The notes beneath the pieces are model-generated. The model did not search any database. It saw only the letters and a program-made list of their open reading frames with translations, and was not told where the DNA came from. Of a stretch of DNA of 64,000 nt, positions 44,298 to 56,961 are shown one piece after another. The DNA is from Paraphysoderma sedebokerense (Eukaryota > Blastocladiomycota > Physodermatomycetes > Physodermatales > Physodermataceae), in NCBI GenBank assembly GCA_025602915.1, contig JAHLJZ010000050.1:62001-126000 (forward strand), read 5' to 3'. Position 1 is the stretch's first letter, and every line of letters starts with the position of its first letter. The position numbers and the translations under genes were made by a program.

Positions 44298-47200
44298 ATG
44301 ACGGAATTCCATCACAGATCTTCTCTAAAGCAAACGAATAAGCCTTTCAAGTCGTCCCACTCGTCGAAACGAGCCCAAAAAGATAAGGCTAAAGGTAAGC
44401 TATTCTTATAAGGTTCAGACGTGATCAATTTCAGAATCTAAAGCGGCAATTGCCGTACTGCTTAGGCAAAGTCAATAGGACTGTCCCCACGAAATCTCAC
44501 CTGTCCAAGGCAGCCAAGAAAGCTGACAGAAGAAATGCCGCCAAACTTGCACAGCAGAAAAAGCGCCAGGAACTTCAGGCCACGAATCGGATTTTCAATG
44601 GCAAATCCGGCGCCCCTAAAATTGCTGTAAGCCGATTTTTGTCCTGTTGCGTATCATTCAATTAAGTCGGCTTACTCATAGTTTGTCAATTATTATCTAT
44701 AGGCTGTGATTCCCCTTTGTCCAGATTCAAGTATAGACGATGCCTTGACCTGTCTATTCGAAGCTGCCGATGAAAAGTATACAGCGTCGAATAATACGAT
44801 TGCATTTCTCGAGTATGTGCTTTGATTTTTCGACTGCGAGTATTTGAGTTTGCTGAGTTTTGGAAATGAAAAATTATCACATTATAGAATTCCGCGCTTC
44901 AAACAAAAAATCCAACTGCTGAAATGTCCTCGACAATTGACCACCATTCTGGACGCCGCTAAAGTGTCTGACTACCTCATTTTTCTCGTTTCATCGATTG
45001 AAGAAGTTGATAAAGTCGGAATTAGTATTCTTTCATCTGTCATCGCTCAGAATGTCCCACAAATTATCACTTTAGTTCAGAGATTACCTTCAATTCAACC
45101 ACACAAAAAACAGATCGACATAAAAAAGAGTCTCTCTAGTTTCATGAGTTATTGGGTATCCGAAGACTTCGGATCAGGAGGATTGTTTGACGTGGAAGAT
45201 CGCAACGAGTGTTTACAAGCTCTTAGACATATTACCAGTGTCACACCAAAGAAAATCGCTTGGCGAGATCGACATCCTTATATGGTCGTGGAAAAGGTTT
45301 CACCCATAGCAGGCGAAAACGAGAATAGCAAGGTAACTTATTTTTTGGTGAATATTTGTCGAAAAAACTTATTAATATTTGCCATCCAGGTGATCGACTT
45401 GGAATTAAGTGGCTATGCTCGTGGAGCCCCTCTCAATCCAGATAGGCTGATACATATTCCGAACTATGGAGATTTTCAGATTGCTAAGATATCTTCAAAG
45501 ACTGCTTCCTATGAAGCTGGCGGCGAACCTGCTGACATTATGATGAATGACACCGCTATTTTGGATGAAAATGTCAATCTCCCTAATCCGGAGGCTTGTG
45601 ACGATCTTGTCGCCGTTAACGAGGAGGATCCAATGGAAGGAGAACAAACATGGCCAACAGAAGAAGAAATGGCTGAAGGCGATGGTACATATTTGAACTT
45701 GGAACGATGATTTTCTGGACTATTTCAGTTACTTATACAATCTTTTTGTAGCTCACATATCTCATCATCTTAACCAACGACGTCCTTCAAAAGAGTCATT
45801 CATGTCGCGTGTCGCCTCAACATCGGTCTCTCGTACTAAAAGGGTACCGAAGGGTACTTCGTCTTATCAAGCTGCTTGGATCATCGATTCCGATGATGAC
45901 GCTGATTCGCAGTATGATGACGATGAAGAGCATGATGATGCTAATATGAATTCTCAAGACCATGACATGGTGGATGATGTTTCACAGTCGGACGAAAGTG
46001 AGCAGGAAGAAGACTTTGAGAATGTCACTTTGGACGACAGAATGAGTGTATTTCACGAGGGTCTTGATGAAGAAGAGGAAACGAAACAGTGCGTATCCAT
46101 TGTCATATGGTTACAGAAATTTGACAGCCTAATTAATAACGCACTTTTTAACAGGCTTGAAGAATACCTCGCCCAGAAAGCTCAGCGGCGTCTTGAAGAT
46201 TCGTCGACTGATTTCGAATTTCCCGATGAAGTCGACACACCTCTTGATGTTCCTGCCCGTGTCCGTTTTGCACGTTACCGCGGTCTCAAATCTTTCAATT
46301 CCTCTCCGTGGGATCCCTATGAAAACTTACCGATGGAGTACTCCCGTGTCTTCCAATTTGAAAATTATCAAAGAACACGAAGCCGTGTTATGAAGAGCGC
46401 CGAGCAAGATGGAAATGCAGCCCTGATCGGGAAATACGTGACGATTACCGTTAAGAATGTACCAAAAGAAGCTCTTCAATTTTACAAAGTCGACATAAAC
46501 GAGGACTCGAAGACGATTGATGACTCTAATTCCCCCTCCTCTAATGTTTTTCGACTGCTGACTGTTTTTGGATGTTTACAATACGAACACAAAATGAGCG
46601 TTGTCCATTTCTCTATTACCCGGAAAGATCCACCCACTACCATTTCAGCCGATGATGAACCAGAACCCACCTCCGATCCCAATCCAATTAGATCGAAAGA
46701 CTCAGTTATACTGCAAGTCGGTTATCGTCGGTTCATCTGCAATCCAATATATAGCCAAGACACCAAGTCCATGAAAAAGACGAATGACGTCCACAAATTT
46801 GAACGTTTTCTAAGAATAGGGCAGACCAGCATGGGTACTGTTTATGGGCCCATCACCTTCGGTCCGGCCCCCATTTTGATGTTTCGAATAAATGAAGACG
46901 GCAATGGTAAGCATCTACGTTCAACCGTAATCATTCAATTATGACTTCCATATGGATTTTTACTCATTATGCTTCTTCCTGCCGTCTCTAGAAGACCCTA
47001 TTCCCATCGGCACTGGTTCTCTTCTTCCTCCTTCTCCAACTCGGATTGTCGCGAAACGGATCATTCTTACTGGACATCCTTTCAAAATACACAAGAAATC
47101 AGCTGTTATTCGATACATGTTTTTCAATCCATCTGATATCGCATATTTCAAACCTGTGCAATTAGCGACAAAGTATGGACGCATAGGACACATCAAGGAG

Positions 47201-47425
47201 AGTTTAGGAACAAAAGGTTACATGAAATGTATGTTTGATGGACCTCTAAAAATGATGGATACCGTTTGTTTGATGTTATATAAGAGAGTGTTCCCCAAGA
47301 TGGAAGTGGCTGCTGACGAAAGTCTCGACGAAACAGTGGAGCAAGGAGGCGATGGCAGTCCTTACAGGTGGAAGACAGAGAATATTGGTGGAATTAAAGC
47401 AGTTCCAGACGTTGAAATGGCATAA
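44298..47425 (+). CDS. TSR1: TSR1, pre-40S ribosome assembly GTPase-like factor
   Basis: Bms1-family protein needed for 20S pre-rRNA processing; it sits on pre-40S and blocks early translation-factor binding. Start ATG 44298 ([19 protein letters not shown], basic). Then [28 protein letters not shown], the G-domain-like fold ([30 protein letters not shown]), [20 protein letters not shown] (AARP2CN) and [12 protein letters not shown]. An intron from about 45685 removes a false stop. The next exon begins near the ATG at 45802 and reads [13 protein letters not shown], with long acidic blocks, then [48 protein letters not shown] and FGPAPILMF. The last exon reads [36 protein letters not shown] and LYKRVFPKM. 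As in other Tsr1 proteins the GTPase P-loop is not intact. End 47425. Confidence 0.95.
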
Positions 47426-47710
47426 ATGATTTTAAATGTTGATTGAGTATTCTTCGATTGTTAAATTATAATGAAATACATTTTGAAATTGAACTGAACC
47501 TACTTCGCGTTCGTAAGTTCGAAGATCTTAAAAATTAATCTGAAATTACTGGACTTTATTATTAGTATTATTTTTAAGAAAGAGTAAATACAGGGTATCA
47601 ATCATTGAGCAGAAGACATATTAGTGATTTCACCATAACCTTATCCTCGCGCCAGCCCGTACATACTACTATCTCAGCAATATCGATCACATCGCGTGCT
47701 AACTACTTTC

Positions 47711-50700
47711 TCACCCAGCGATAGATATACTATTACTTTCCACAATCTGAACAATAATTTTCAGCTCGAAATTCGCCTCTTCTTCACCGTCATTAATTCT
47801 TGCTAAAACATCCTCTAAGTAGACAATTGGAGTCAAATGAACCAACTTCAGGATGACATCTTTCACAGTAAGTTCTTCATATTTCTCTCGGTCTGCTTGT
47901 TGCTCTTCTCTATCTTCCGCTGTCGATTCTAAAGCATATCTAGCAGCTCTAAGTAACTCCTTTTGGTGATTCTGTAAGATCTTAAATTTAAGTGAAATCA
48001 TTTGTCTGGTTAACATTAACAGCTGATTCGTTTTAGATGTTATGTTATTACCGCCGCCACCGGGGTTCGGTTGGGTGTTACTGGAACGGTACTTTGTCGG
48101 TGAACTTGTAATGTTAGTTGTAAAAGGGGCACCGCACCCTGTTGCTTGAGATATGGCCAGAGAAATCGATGACTGATTGGCGGTTGAATGCGATAACAAA
48201 GATGTCATTGAACCATTCGCAGCCGAAAGTTGGTCGAGTCGGGACAAAAAAGAAGTTGTAGAAGCGTTTAAGCTAGAGTATTGACTATTTGAATTGAATC
48301 CTCCTTTCTGAGGGCTTTTGCCGGCTGCTCCATTCTTCTTACTCTTGTAAAATTTGAAAACCTTCTCAAAACAGGTAATCGCTAATTGATAACTAGCCTT
48401 GATTTGAGGTGTAATTACTCCTTGATAATCAGCATAACTTGCTAATACGAGATTGGCCAACTGTAGATAACTCTCAGCCGTCAATGCATGAAGCGGTCCC
48501 CACAGTTTTTCGCGAATTTTACGTGCCGACTGAGAATGGTTTATCGCTGTATCAAGGTCGCCTTTGATCTCATATGAGCTTGCGAGACAGTAGTGAGTCT
48601 CTGCAATGTGAACTTGACAATTTGGCAACGACTGGAATATCTGCAAGGCTTCAGTAAAAGTACTGAGTGCTTCGCTAATGCGATTGAGCGTATGGAGTAT
48701 ATAACCGGACTGTAACGAGAGCGTAAGGTTAGTGACGGGATACATCTCAATATGAAACAAAAAATTGTTATACTTTTAGCAAATGTCTCGCCGTGACGGC
48801 ATGATTTTTGCCCAAAATTCGATATGCTAGTTGCAGCGCTCTCTTGTGATACTCGTAGCCTTTTTGATTCAAGTTTATGCGACAAAACAACTGACTAATT
48901 TTGTCGTGCAAATTTATAGCTAACGGATGATCTTCGCCCCAGTGAAATTCCAAGATATTCAATCCTCTTTCATACTGATCTAAAATAACATTTAACTTTG
49001 TATGCATTGAAGTTTTTGGTTGCGACAAAGTCATAGTAGATGAAGAGAATTCGGATCCAGCACCACCAGCAGATGATAAGGTTTCAGACGAATGGGAAGA
49101 TGAATGTGAAACCGTAGACATTGACTGGGCTGATTTAGACTTTCGCGGTGATCGTTTCACGAACTGCTCTTCTATCTCCGTACTGTCTTTGTGATTTTGA
49201 GCACTCAGCATAAACGTAGTCTCCAGTAAGTTTATGTAGATTAAACTGGTTCCCGCTTGATTTTTACAGGCCAGATTATTAGCTGCTAATCCATATGTAT
49301 TCGCTTCATCGTATCGATAAACCGAATTGAAGTAACGAGCAAGATTGTTAAACTTAGATGCCGTAACGTCGCTCTTTGTTAACTTGGCCTTTTGTCCCAA
49401 CATGGCCAGGTGGCGAGCAAGATCATAAACGTATTTTTCTTCCTCGCTTTTGAAATAATCTGATGAGCCAGATTTAGATTCGACTTTCGAGGGGAGGCCT
49501 TCCACTGACTTGATTCGCACCGAAAAATTGATGAAATGATGTTGCTTGATTGGATTGACGCTACCGAAATCGTAATCCATTGAATCCTGAAAATTCATGC
49601 CGCACTAAGATAAAGGACATGAGTGACAACTAACTCTATCTATGTATCACTGAGACAATTCGAACTTACATGATATTGCATAGAAATGAACATGGCTGGT
49701 TGATGAATGTTCGAAAAAGTTTCAAAGCTCATGTTGAAGCTGAACTTTCGATGAATCCAAACTTTTAATTTTTCTTCCCAGAACTACACCAAAAAAGCAC
49801 ATCTACATCAGTGGCAGAAACAGCAACACATCGAAAAGGAACCGAACATACTTTTTTCACTCCATCCCCATTTCCGAGGACATTATTGAAAAGTTTAATT
49901 GCAAGATTTCTTAATTCATCTTCAATTTTACTGGCTTCAATTTTTCGAAAGTTGATAATAGCTCGCCGAATTTGGTCTCTAAATAAAACTTTGCATGATC
50001 TAGCAATCATTTCGATAAAACACATTTCTTTTATGTAAGGAAGCTTTGTGTGGCGAGCGACAAGACCTGTGGTAATAGAATAAGTGAAAAATAAGTTCAA
50101 TGATTCCTTTCTACTGTTGCATATACCGGATATAGTACCTAAGTGTCGAATATTAATTCCGTGCTTATGCAACTCATTCGTAAACCCTCGACTATCAATG
50201 GGTAAAATTTCTAAATCATCCAATTTTTTGACAAACGAAGGAATGTGGTTCTCTCGGAGAAACCTCGCAGCATATATGACCTCCTTGTCGTTATGTTGCC
50301 TGTCACGGAAGGCTATTTGGAAAAGAATGCATAATCAATATCTCCGCAAAAGATAGGAATATTGCTGCAAGAGTACCTGTGACAGAGCTAAATGCATCCG
50401 GCGATAAAGGATTCTTATAAACTTGAACAAACTCGGGGCGCAATCGCTTCTGATTATCCATAGCAGCTGACGAAATTTCCGCTTTCGGAATGTCCAATGG
50501 ATACAAATCGCATAGATTCAAAACATAATAATGATCGTACTTTTGGCAGTAATGCACCTACATTGATAACAGTTAATATATCCGCTACTGCTCGTGCGAA
50601 TCATCTCCCTATTCGACATACCTCCACATTGGCAGAAACTCTAAGGCCCACACCCTTTCCATTGCCTAAATCAACTTGATGATCCTTCAAATTCAACAGT

Positions 50701-52219
50701 TTTCCCACTTCGTTCACTTTCTCAAGTGCTGTCACGTCAACTACTGGACCATCATCTTCATCTCCGGCAACCTCTAACACTAGTGTTTTCTTATCTTCCA
50801 GCGGCATCACTGCGTAAGCTACAAGTCGAAAACCTTTGTAATCTATCAAGCACATTAATGCCGTATGAAGGTCGGATTGTTGATGTTTATTGACGGAGTT
50901 AATTCCTAGCAACTCAAGGGATGTCTTTCGAAACGATGATTCAATTTGCTCCAATGATTCATCTAAAGTATGAAAGGAAAAGCATTGAAACGTTACATTG
51001 TTTTACTTCGATTTGTATATAATTGCCTGCATACCATCAAAATCTGAAGCTAAATAGAACAATATTTGACCATGGAGCCATGTTCCTGGTTGTTTCTCTC
51101 CTTGTTTCGATATCGACTTCAAGTGATACTCGTCAATGATCTTTTGACCGTAATACTGAGCTACCTCTCTGAAGGACCCTAAAAATTCGGCAACTTTTAC
51201 GTCTATGAATGAATTGTTGGTTTAACTATTTGAGTTTCCACACGTTTTGATAGTTCTGTCAAGCGGTACCTTTGTGCAAAGCTGCCTCTTTGTTTCCACT
51301 AGGTTGAGACATCAACTTTTGATATCTATCATTCCATGGTTCTGAAGCATTCGAAGATAATTTTGAACTTGCTACATTATGTCCTCGATGTAATGAATTC
51401 TCTTCCCTGTTCCGCCCAAACGGTATTGAGTTGTGCTTTAGTCATACACCACTAGCTACCTGCCTTCAAATGTCAGCATGAAACTATACATACGGATACA
51501 GGGCTGGTTGTTTATTTAATTCGTAAATCTCCTGCGGCGATAAAATTTCTGATTCACAGAAAGACTGTTAAACTCGACCAGTCAGTAACAATTCCAAACG
51601 AGCAAACACTTTGGAATGTCACTCCGAATACTCACCAACGCTTCAATTTCAGATGTAATTTGACTGGCTGCATCTGATGTATCTTGTGGAGCTAGACTGA
51701 CTGACGATTGGGAATAGCAGTCGTCTGGTATCTTTGCAGTCATCCGCGGTTCATTTTGTTTACCAGAAGCTTGCTGTAACGTATTTATCCATTCGTCTCG
51801 CTCTTTTTTGGACTGTGCTCCAAACACAAACTAATATCAAATTTTTATGTTAATTTCGCTACATATCTTTCTAAAATGACAATCACGCAAAAGGAAGTGT
51901 ATGTATTGAAAGATGCAATCTCGCTCCCGGTGGAAGTCGAACATACCCTTTTGTGCTTTGTTACCAATACAAAAGCATATAACTTTTCTCTATCCAATAC
52001 ATGCCTTCTTTGCAGCTCATGAGGCACTTCTATTTCGAGGTCACTCAAACTGATGATGTATTTAGGCGGGGTGTTTTGATCTCTATGGTTATAGATGTGG
52101 ACCGAATGAGAGGGTTGATCGAGCAGGACGAACCACTTCAGTCGCCATGGTTGAAAGAAAGAACCCTTTTTGTACACCCATCCTTGTTTGATAACTTTTT
52201 TGCGAGAGGGACTGTGCAT
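47711..52219 (-). CDS. PH domain - CLU domain - TPR protein
   Basis: About 1,200 residues in some 14 exons. N-terminal PH domain: KQGWVYKKGSFFQPWRLKWF, then IISLSDLEIEV and VFGAQSKKERDEWINTLQQ, which closes the PH helix. The CLU region reads WNDRYQKLMSQPSGNKEAAL, QQSDLHTALMCLIDYKGFRL, LVLEVAGDEDDGP, YYVLNLCDLYPLD and RLRPEFVQVYKNPLSPDAFS. The TPR part follows: RYFNSVYRYDEANTYGLAAN, YEYHKRALQLAYRILGKNHA, LHTLNRISEALSTFTEALQI and THYCLASSYEIKGDLDTAIN. It then reads RKIREKLWGPLHALTAESY, as in clustered-mitochondria proteins, which bind mRNAs of nuclear-encoded mitochondrial proteins and position mitochondria. Fungal Clu1/Tif31 lacks a PH domain, so this is a separate paralogue with lipid- or membrane-binding potential. 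A Ser/Asn/Gly-rich linker splits the TPRs (48020-48330). ATG at 52219 opens the PH domain directly. Confidence 0.85.
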
Positions 52220-52462
52220 TATTCACAATTGATTAGGAGGGTGGATGGAATGCGACTTGACTCGACCGATGGATGCAGGAATGGCATTCAAAGGAGTTCG
52301 CGTTTCGCGTTTGATGAGCGCAGAAGCAAATGACAACTCACAATAGATTGTTTATTACAGAAAATATATTCAACGATAATGTATTGATGTGAATAGAGGT
52401 ATGTTATTGCATTCTGTTGCACACTTAATTTACACATATAAAAAGCGACTGTCATGCTTGCA

Positions 52463-54761
52463 CTACAAGAGTTTTTCAATTAACGATCGCTTCGGTAAAC
52501 TCCCATATCTAAAAACGCTATCAGCAAATTCAGGCTCATTCAACATGAAAGTAAAATAAAGAGAACTCACACTTCAAATAAGATAGTCGCCAACCCAAGT
52601 GCTGTTCCCACCGAAAGTAATTCTATGGGATTTAAATGTCCACCCACGAAACCCACAATGATAAAAGAAACACCTATCATGAATCGCCAACACAGGCGAT
52701 ACAATTTTGGAATTCGAGGCTTGTTTTCCCAAGGCATAACATTGTCTCTTGACTTGTGTACCAATCCCAATAAAAAGAAGCAAAAGTAGGCAACTGCGTT
52801 TCCAATCGCGTACAAGAATCTAAATCAAGAATTAGATGAATGATTACGCTCATTTAATGTTGTCAGATTCACACCTCAACTCTGGCTTCACGTCCATTTC
52901 TACCCCTGGCTTGTTGTCTGTTAACGTTTTGGAGCCTGTTGATATAAGTTGCCCAATAGCCACGCCGGCGCTTACAACGCTTAAATGCAAAAACACATGC
53001 AAAGTGCTGAATGAAACGGACGTAACTGAGTGCCTATCTCGAGTTGTTAGAACCAACATATCAATCGGGCACATCAAAACTTTTCTAATCGTTTACCTTC
53101 TAATAGCGTGCACATACGTCCGACTCGCATCCATATTGAAGTACAGCCAAAAGAATGCAACAGCGTGAATCAGGCCACATATCGTTGCTAAATATCCCAT
53201 TGATAAATACGGCGCGTCCGAATCAAATAGAATATTTACTACAACTTCGCCTGCCAAAGAAAAAAAGTTTAACCTTTATTCTATGAAGTAGATTTTTACT
53301 CGCCTTACCTATAACAATAATAGAAAGTAAACCAAAGCGTTCGGTATAGTGTTCGATGTTAAGTGCAATTCGATATTTCAATCGGATACCGAATTTTGCG
53401 AGCAATATACTCTGAGCCTGAGAAGTAATGTCCAGCACCGAAGATATCCACCACAAAGTCATTTGATATTCTATCCCGTAGAAAAGACCTATAAACCAGG
53501 GGATAGAAACGATAACTCGGATGCTCTGCATGATGTACCAATTATGTTGAAACTTGGGAATAAAAAGCATTCGAATAGACCCGACCACAATGAGGATAGC
53601 ACGACAGGTTAAAAATGTGGCGATATAAACGTTGGCAGTATGAGATGCTGGATCTGGATTGAAGGCATTCTTGACATTTATCCCCATTCCTGCGACAAGG
53701 GCGACGACGATTAACATTAAAGCTTTATGGGCTAAGTCAGAACCTCCGAAGACGTTGTTCATAAAGTTTACTTCAGTCCAATTACTCCAGATCGGAATGA
53801 ATAGAAGAACGAATTCAGAGATTTTGAGCGAAGATAAGTTGTACTTCAAAGTTAACCCAATTTTTGCGATCACGCCAACATAAATCAAGTCCATAAACTA
53901 AAAAATTCAGAATTGGTTATATAACAGTTTGTTAAGACTTACCAAATTACTTAGAAACGCACCAGTTCTTCCCAAGTCACTTTTCTCTCTGTTCTTTCTC
54001 GATATAATTTGTCACCAATGAAATACTGTCGAATCCAGGGTCTTTGAAATAGAACCTCCTCCCCAGGATGATCGATAAATTCATACTCATCCAACTCTCC
54101 AAACTCTTTTACAGTCTTTGACATTCTTTGTATTAGTAATTCACAAATGAAAGTACAATCTCGGAGAATAAACTAACCGATGGAACGGACTCGTCACTTT
54201 CGCTCTGACCGGGCGGCACTGCATTCTAGACGCACACTAGACGTTAGAGCAACCGTCAACACGATCGAAAGTTTGTGGAGAATGAACGACTAACCGGTAC
54301 TTCCCGAACCTATAAATGTGGAATGCAATTAGCGTCTAATTAATCCATGTGTAATTGCTACTCTCGATAGAATTTACCTCTAATTCAAAACCGGATTCTT
54401 CGGGATCAAAAGTAGCTGTAGATATTGATGCAGGTTCAGTCGATGATTTCTTCTCCCTTGACTTAAAACCGATTGATAAACCTCATTAATTCAGAAAAAT
54501 GATGGTAACTCAATAGATTTACACTTAGATCTTACTTTGGTTAAAGTATTCAACTCTTGATTTCGGTTCTTTAATTCCTGCTTCAGTTGCACCTTTTTTT
54601 CGAGATCAGTCTCCGATTCCAATTTTACTTTAAGGTCAGAAATAACTGTCTCTAGAGTCCATATATGCTCAAGAGAACTATCCAGTCAAATGGAATTAGA
54701 AACACAAGATTATTGAAACAACCACTCATGTATCAATAGAGCGTACCCGATTTGAAGACAT
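52463..54761 (-). CDS. LtrA-family (low temperature requirement A) membrane protein
   Basis: Multi-helix membrane protein of the LtrA family, known from bacteria and fungi; function unclear. The N-terminus is a coiled coil (WTLETVISDLKVKLESETDL, EKKVQLKQELKNRNQELN), then Ser/Glu-rich pieces from tiny exons: 54295-54309 (15 nt, VREVP) and 54178-54225 (48 nt, NAVPPGQSESDESVPS). Then TVKEFGELDEYEFIDHPGEE and VTWEELFMDLIYVGVIAKIG, the family's opening motif, and EFVLLFIPIWSNWTEVNFM. It ends with IALNIEHYTERFGLLSIIVI, the family's signature helix, with about eight helices in all. The start is tentative: ATG 54761 or in-frame ATG 54827, joined by a short first exon to HIWTLETV. The end depends on a GTGAGT donor at about 52571: spliced, it ends SLPKRSLIEKLL at 52463; unspliced it stops at 52567. 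Confidence 0.8.
54178..54225 (-). other. 48-nt exon of the LtrA gene
   Basis: Sixteen codons (NAVPPGQSESDESVPS) bounded by AG and GTTAGT, phase 0 at both ends. It follows the 15-nt micro-exon, so both may be cassette exons in a disordered cytosolic segment. Confidence 0.7.
54295..54309 (-). other. 15-nt micro-exon of the LtrA gene
   Basis: Flanked by AG and GT, phase 0 on both sides, encoding VREVP. The neighbouring exons (FELE upstream, NAVPPG downstream) are also phase 0, so it can be kept or skipped without changing frame. Confidence 0.7.
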
Positions 54762-55317
54762 CGAACGTTTGATTCCCTGGGGCAATATAGCAATTCGGGA
54801 ACAACCCAAAATGTGATGCCCCGACATTGCAGCTTGGATGCGAATGGAGGTTTACTGGTAGGCATATAATTTAGTGGAATTTAATAGAAGGATACTCATA
54901 CGGCGCTTTTTTAAATCAGGACCTATGCATCTAGTAAGCTTAATTAATGAAAATCGCCGCGATCTCCGATCACGTCATTCCTAAAATTCACTCGTGTCGA
55001 TGACTTTCTCCGTCATATGAGGGGGTAATTTGATGATAATAACGAAGTCCTTAAGCTCTATCAATTTACTATTTGAACTGGTATAGCTTCTAAAGAATGG
55101 CTGGAAAAACAAGGAATCCATTTCTGGAACGTGGAACTCGAGATCGACGGAACATAAGGGTCTGCAGTTGCACAAACAACAAATAATACGTTTTCGGTTT
55201 ATTATAACAATATAGTTGTATGTATCACATAGGTAAGCTCGACTACTATTAAAAACTTGCTAAAATACGATTGTATGAATAATTACACGAATACCAAAAT
55301 CAAATTAATGTATTTTT
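54762..55317. other. Gap between LtrA and the Knh1-like gene
   Basis: About 550 AT-rich bases. The - strand carries a possible 5' extension of the LtrA gene (to 54827) and, near 55198, a TTTATT, i.e. AATAAA on the - strand, for the Knh1-like gene. A 64-residue - strand frame at 54981-55175 has no recognisable features. Confidence 0.4.
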
Positions 55318-55988
55318 CTAGTTTTTGGCAGAGGGACCAGGGGCGGTACAGTCAATGGTGAAAGCATCAGAAGTAAATCGGAATCTGGATCTATCCATGT
55401 TCAATGCGTTGAAGGATTCGAATTCAAGTCTGTAGACACCACCTTCGATGTTTTCTGGGATGAACCAGCTGTATGAAGCTTGACCGTTTCTGGCACGACC
55501 AGCACCCATAGTACGTTCTTCTTTGAGGAACTGGGAAGTCTTCTTGTTCATGATTTCGGTTATTTTCTCACCGTTACCGTTGAGGAGAGTAAGTTTTGAG
55601 TTATCAATACCCTGCGTAGGACAATTAATAATTAGAACTGATGTGAAAAACAGTGTTTAAATCTTGACATAAGATGGAATCTTTAACTCACCCAGAAACT
55701 TCCGAATCCGAAGGTGTTGGCCTTGATATCTTGAGTGCTTCCGCATTTCCAGTTGGTCTTTTGGTTGGGAGAGACGAATTCAAAACGTGCATGTCTTTGT
55801 TGGTCAAAAGTAGTAGCACCGTGAATGGCAGCAGCGCCACCGACGACAGTACCAGCGACAGCAGTACCGAGAGCGACCTTGACGGGGACAGACAAACCGG
55901 CAATGGCAGCGGGCAAAATAGGGGCAGCATTAGATGCGCCGAGAACAGCCAAAACAATGACGGCGAGAGAAGCAATTTGAACTTGCAT
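55318..55988 (-). CDS. Secreted Kre9/Knh1-like protein
   Basis: Two exons joined in phase 0 (GFGSFW then GIDNSKLTLL). The signal peptide MQVQIASLAVIVLAVLGASNA is followed by a hydrophobic Gly/Ala-rich stretch (ALGTAVAGTVVGGAAA) that might be a second membrane segment. The folded part reads FEFVSPNQKTNWKCGST, then SKLTLLNGNGEKITEI, SYSWFIPENIEGGVYRLEFE and RFRFTSDAFTIDC. This order (SP...W..GST, then a (S/Y)W.(V/I)P...G.Y.L block, then F.I) is that of the Kre9/Knh1 beta-sandwich of fungal wall proteins involved in beta-1,6-glucan. The match is partial and the polypeptide is short (about 190 residues). The Cys near GST and the terminal Cys could pair. It diverges from the LPMO gene across about 970 bases. 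Confidence 0.6.
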
Positions 55989-56041
55989 TTTTATGTTGTG
56001 GAGAAAATCTATGAACTTGCAAGAGGGGTGGACTGGATTGA

Positions 56042-56057
56042 GGGAGGGAGGGAGGGG
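56042..56057 (+). promoter_or_regulatory. Putative G-quadruplex motif
   Basis: Four G-runs separated by single A bases (GGGAGGGAGGGAGGGG) lie 54 bases upstream of the Knh1-like start codon, in the + strand, which is the non-coding strand for that gene. The motif fits the standard G3+N1-7 rule with the tightest loops. Confidence 0.6.
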
Positions 56058-56880
56058 ATTTTGAAGACCTCCTTTCCGCCCACAGGGAAAGCTATCGTCA
56101 TTTTTTTTGCTATCAACCCCTTAATTTTCCGTGTTCCATATAGAAAGGCCGATTCAAACTCTTGGATGAGGGGGGGGCCAACAGATGGAAGGATAAGCCC
56201 ATATTGAGGAGGAGGGAGGGATGGTGTTGCCGGAGAGCTGCCCGGGAAGGTTTCAAGCAACAAAGAGAACACGCCGCGCCACTGAGACTCAGGAGGAAGG
56301 GGAACGCGCGTCACTTTTGCCCTGTGGAGTGAGGATGGACAACTCTGCTGATGTATGATTAATTTCAATACTCCGCAACGCAATGCGCACACAAACAAGA
56401 ACATAGAGACTTTGACTTGGTGAGTGGATATGCAGATATATACATGCTCATTTTGTATGCCAGGCCCCGAGTGGTCTCAAACGAATCCGAATGAATACAA
56501 TTCAATGAGTGCATGACGCTGGCTGTTGCTTATCAGCGACCCCGCCTTGGCCCTTCTTGGCCTTTGGACGCACACAATTGCGTCGCTCTGGTCCCTGATC
56601 CGAATCATCCGATGCAACAGAATGCAATACATCACCGATATCATCCCCACACTATCCCCACTCCTCTTGGAAGCAGATGGAATCCACTTAGAATTCTCAT
56701 TCGTGCCCATCTCATTGTGATCTATTTTTAGCATGAGCAGCATGAAGGCAATCACGATCTTCGCTGGGGACGCATGGAACAATGCATAACCTGCAGTAGT
56801 GTAATATTATACAATACAACATTATCCAGCAGTCTGCGTCCACTTTCCCTTTTGGGAATTGCGAGGAATTCCGTCCCTGA

Positions 56881-56887
56881 TATTTAA
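56881..56887 (+). promoter_or_regulatory. TATA-like box of the AA9 LPMO gene
   Basis: TATTTAA 75 bases before the ATG at 56962, similar in spacing to the TATA-like box of the secreted gene at 25128. Confidence 0.35.
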
Positions 56888-56961
56888 CCCCCACTCGGCC
56901 GCGTCGTCTTTTCTCGCAAGACTTGTCCCATTTCTATACCGATTTTCTATCAACACGGATC

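Larger units (their letters stand above)
55989..56961. other. Divergent promoter of two secreted-protein genes, with G-rich tracts
   Basis: About 970 bases between the Knh1-like (-) and AA9 (+) genes. It holds two G-rich tracts (56042-56057 and 56167-56230). No credible coding frame; the several frames across it lack homology and reflect base composition. A TATTTAA near 56881 lies 75 bases before the AA9 start. Confidence 0.5.
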
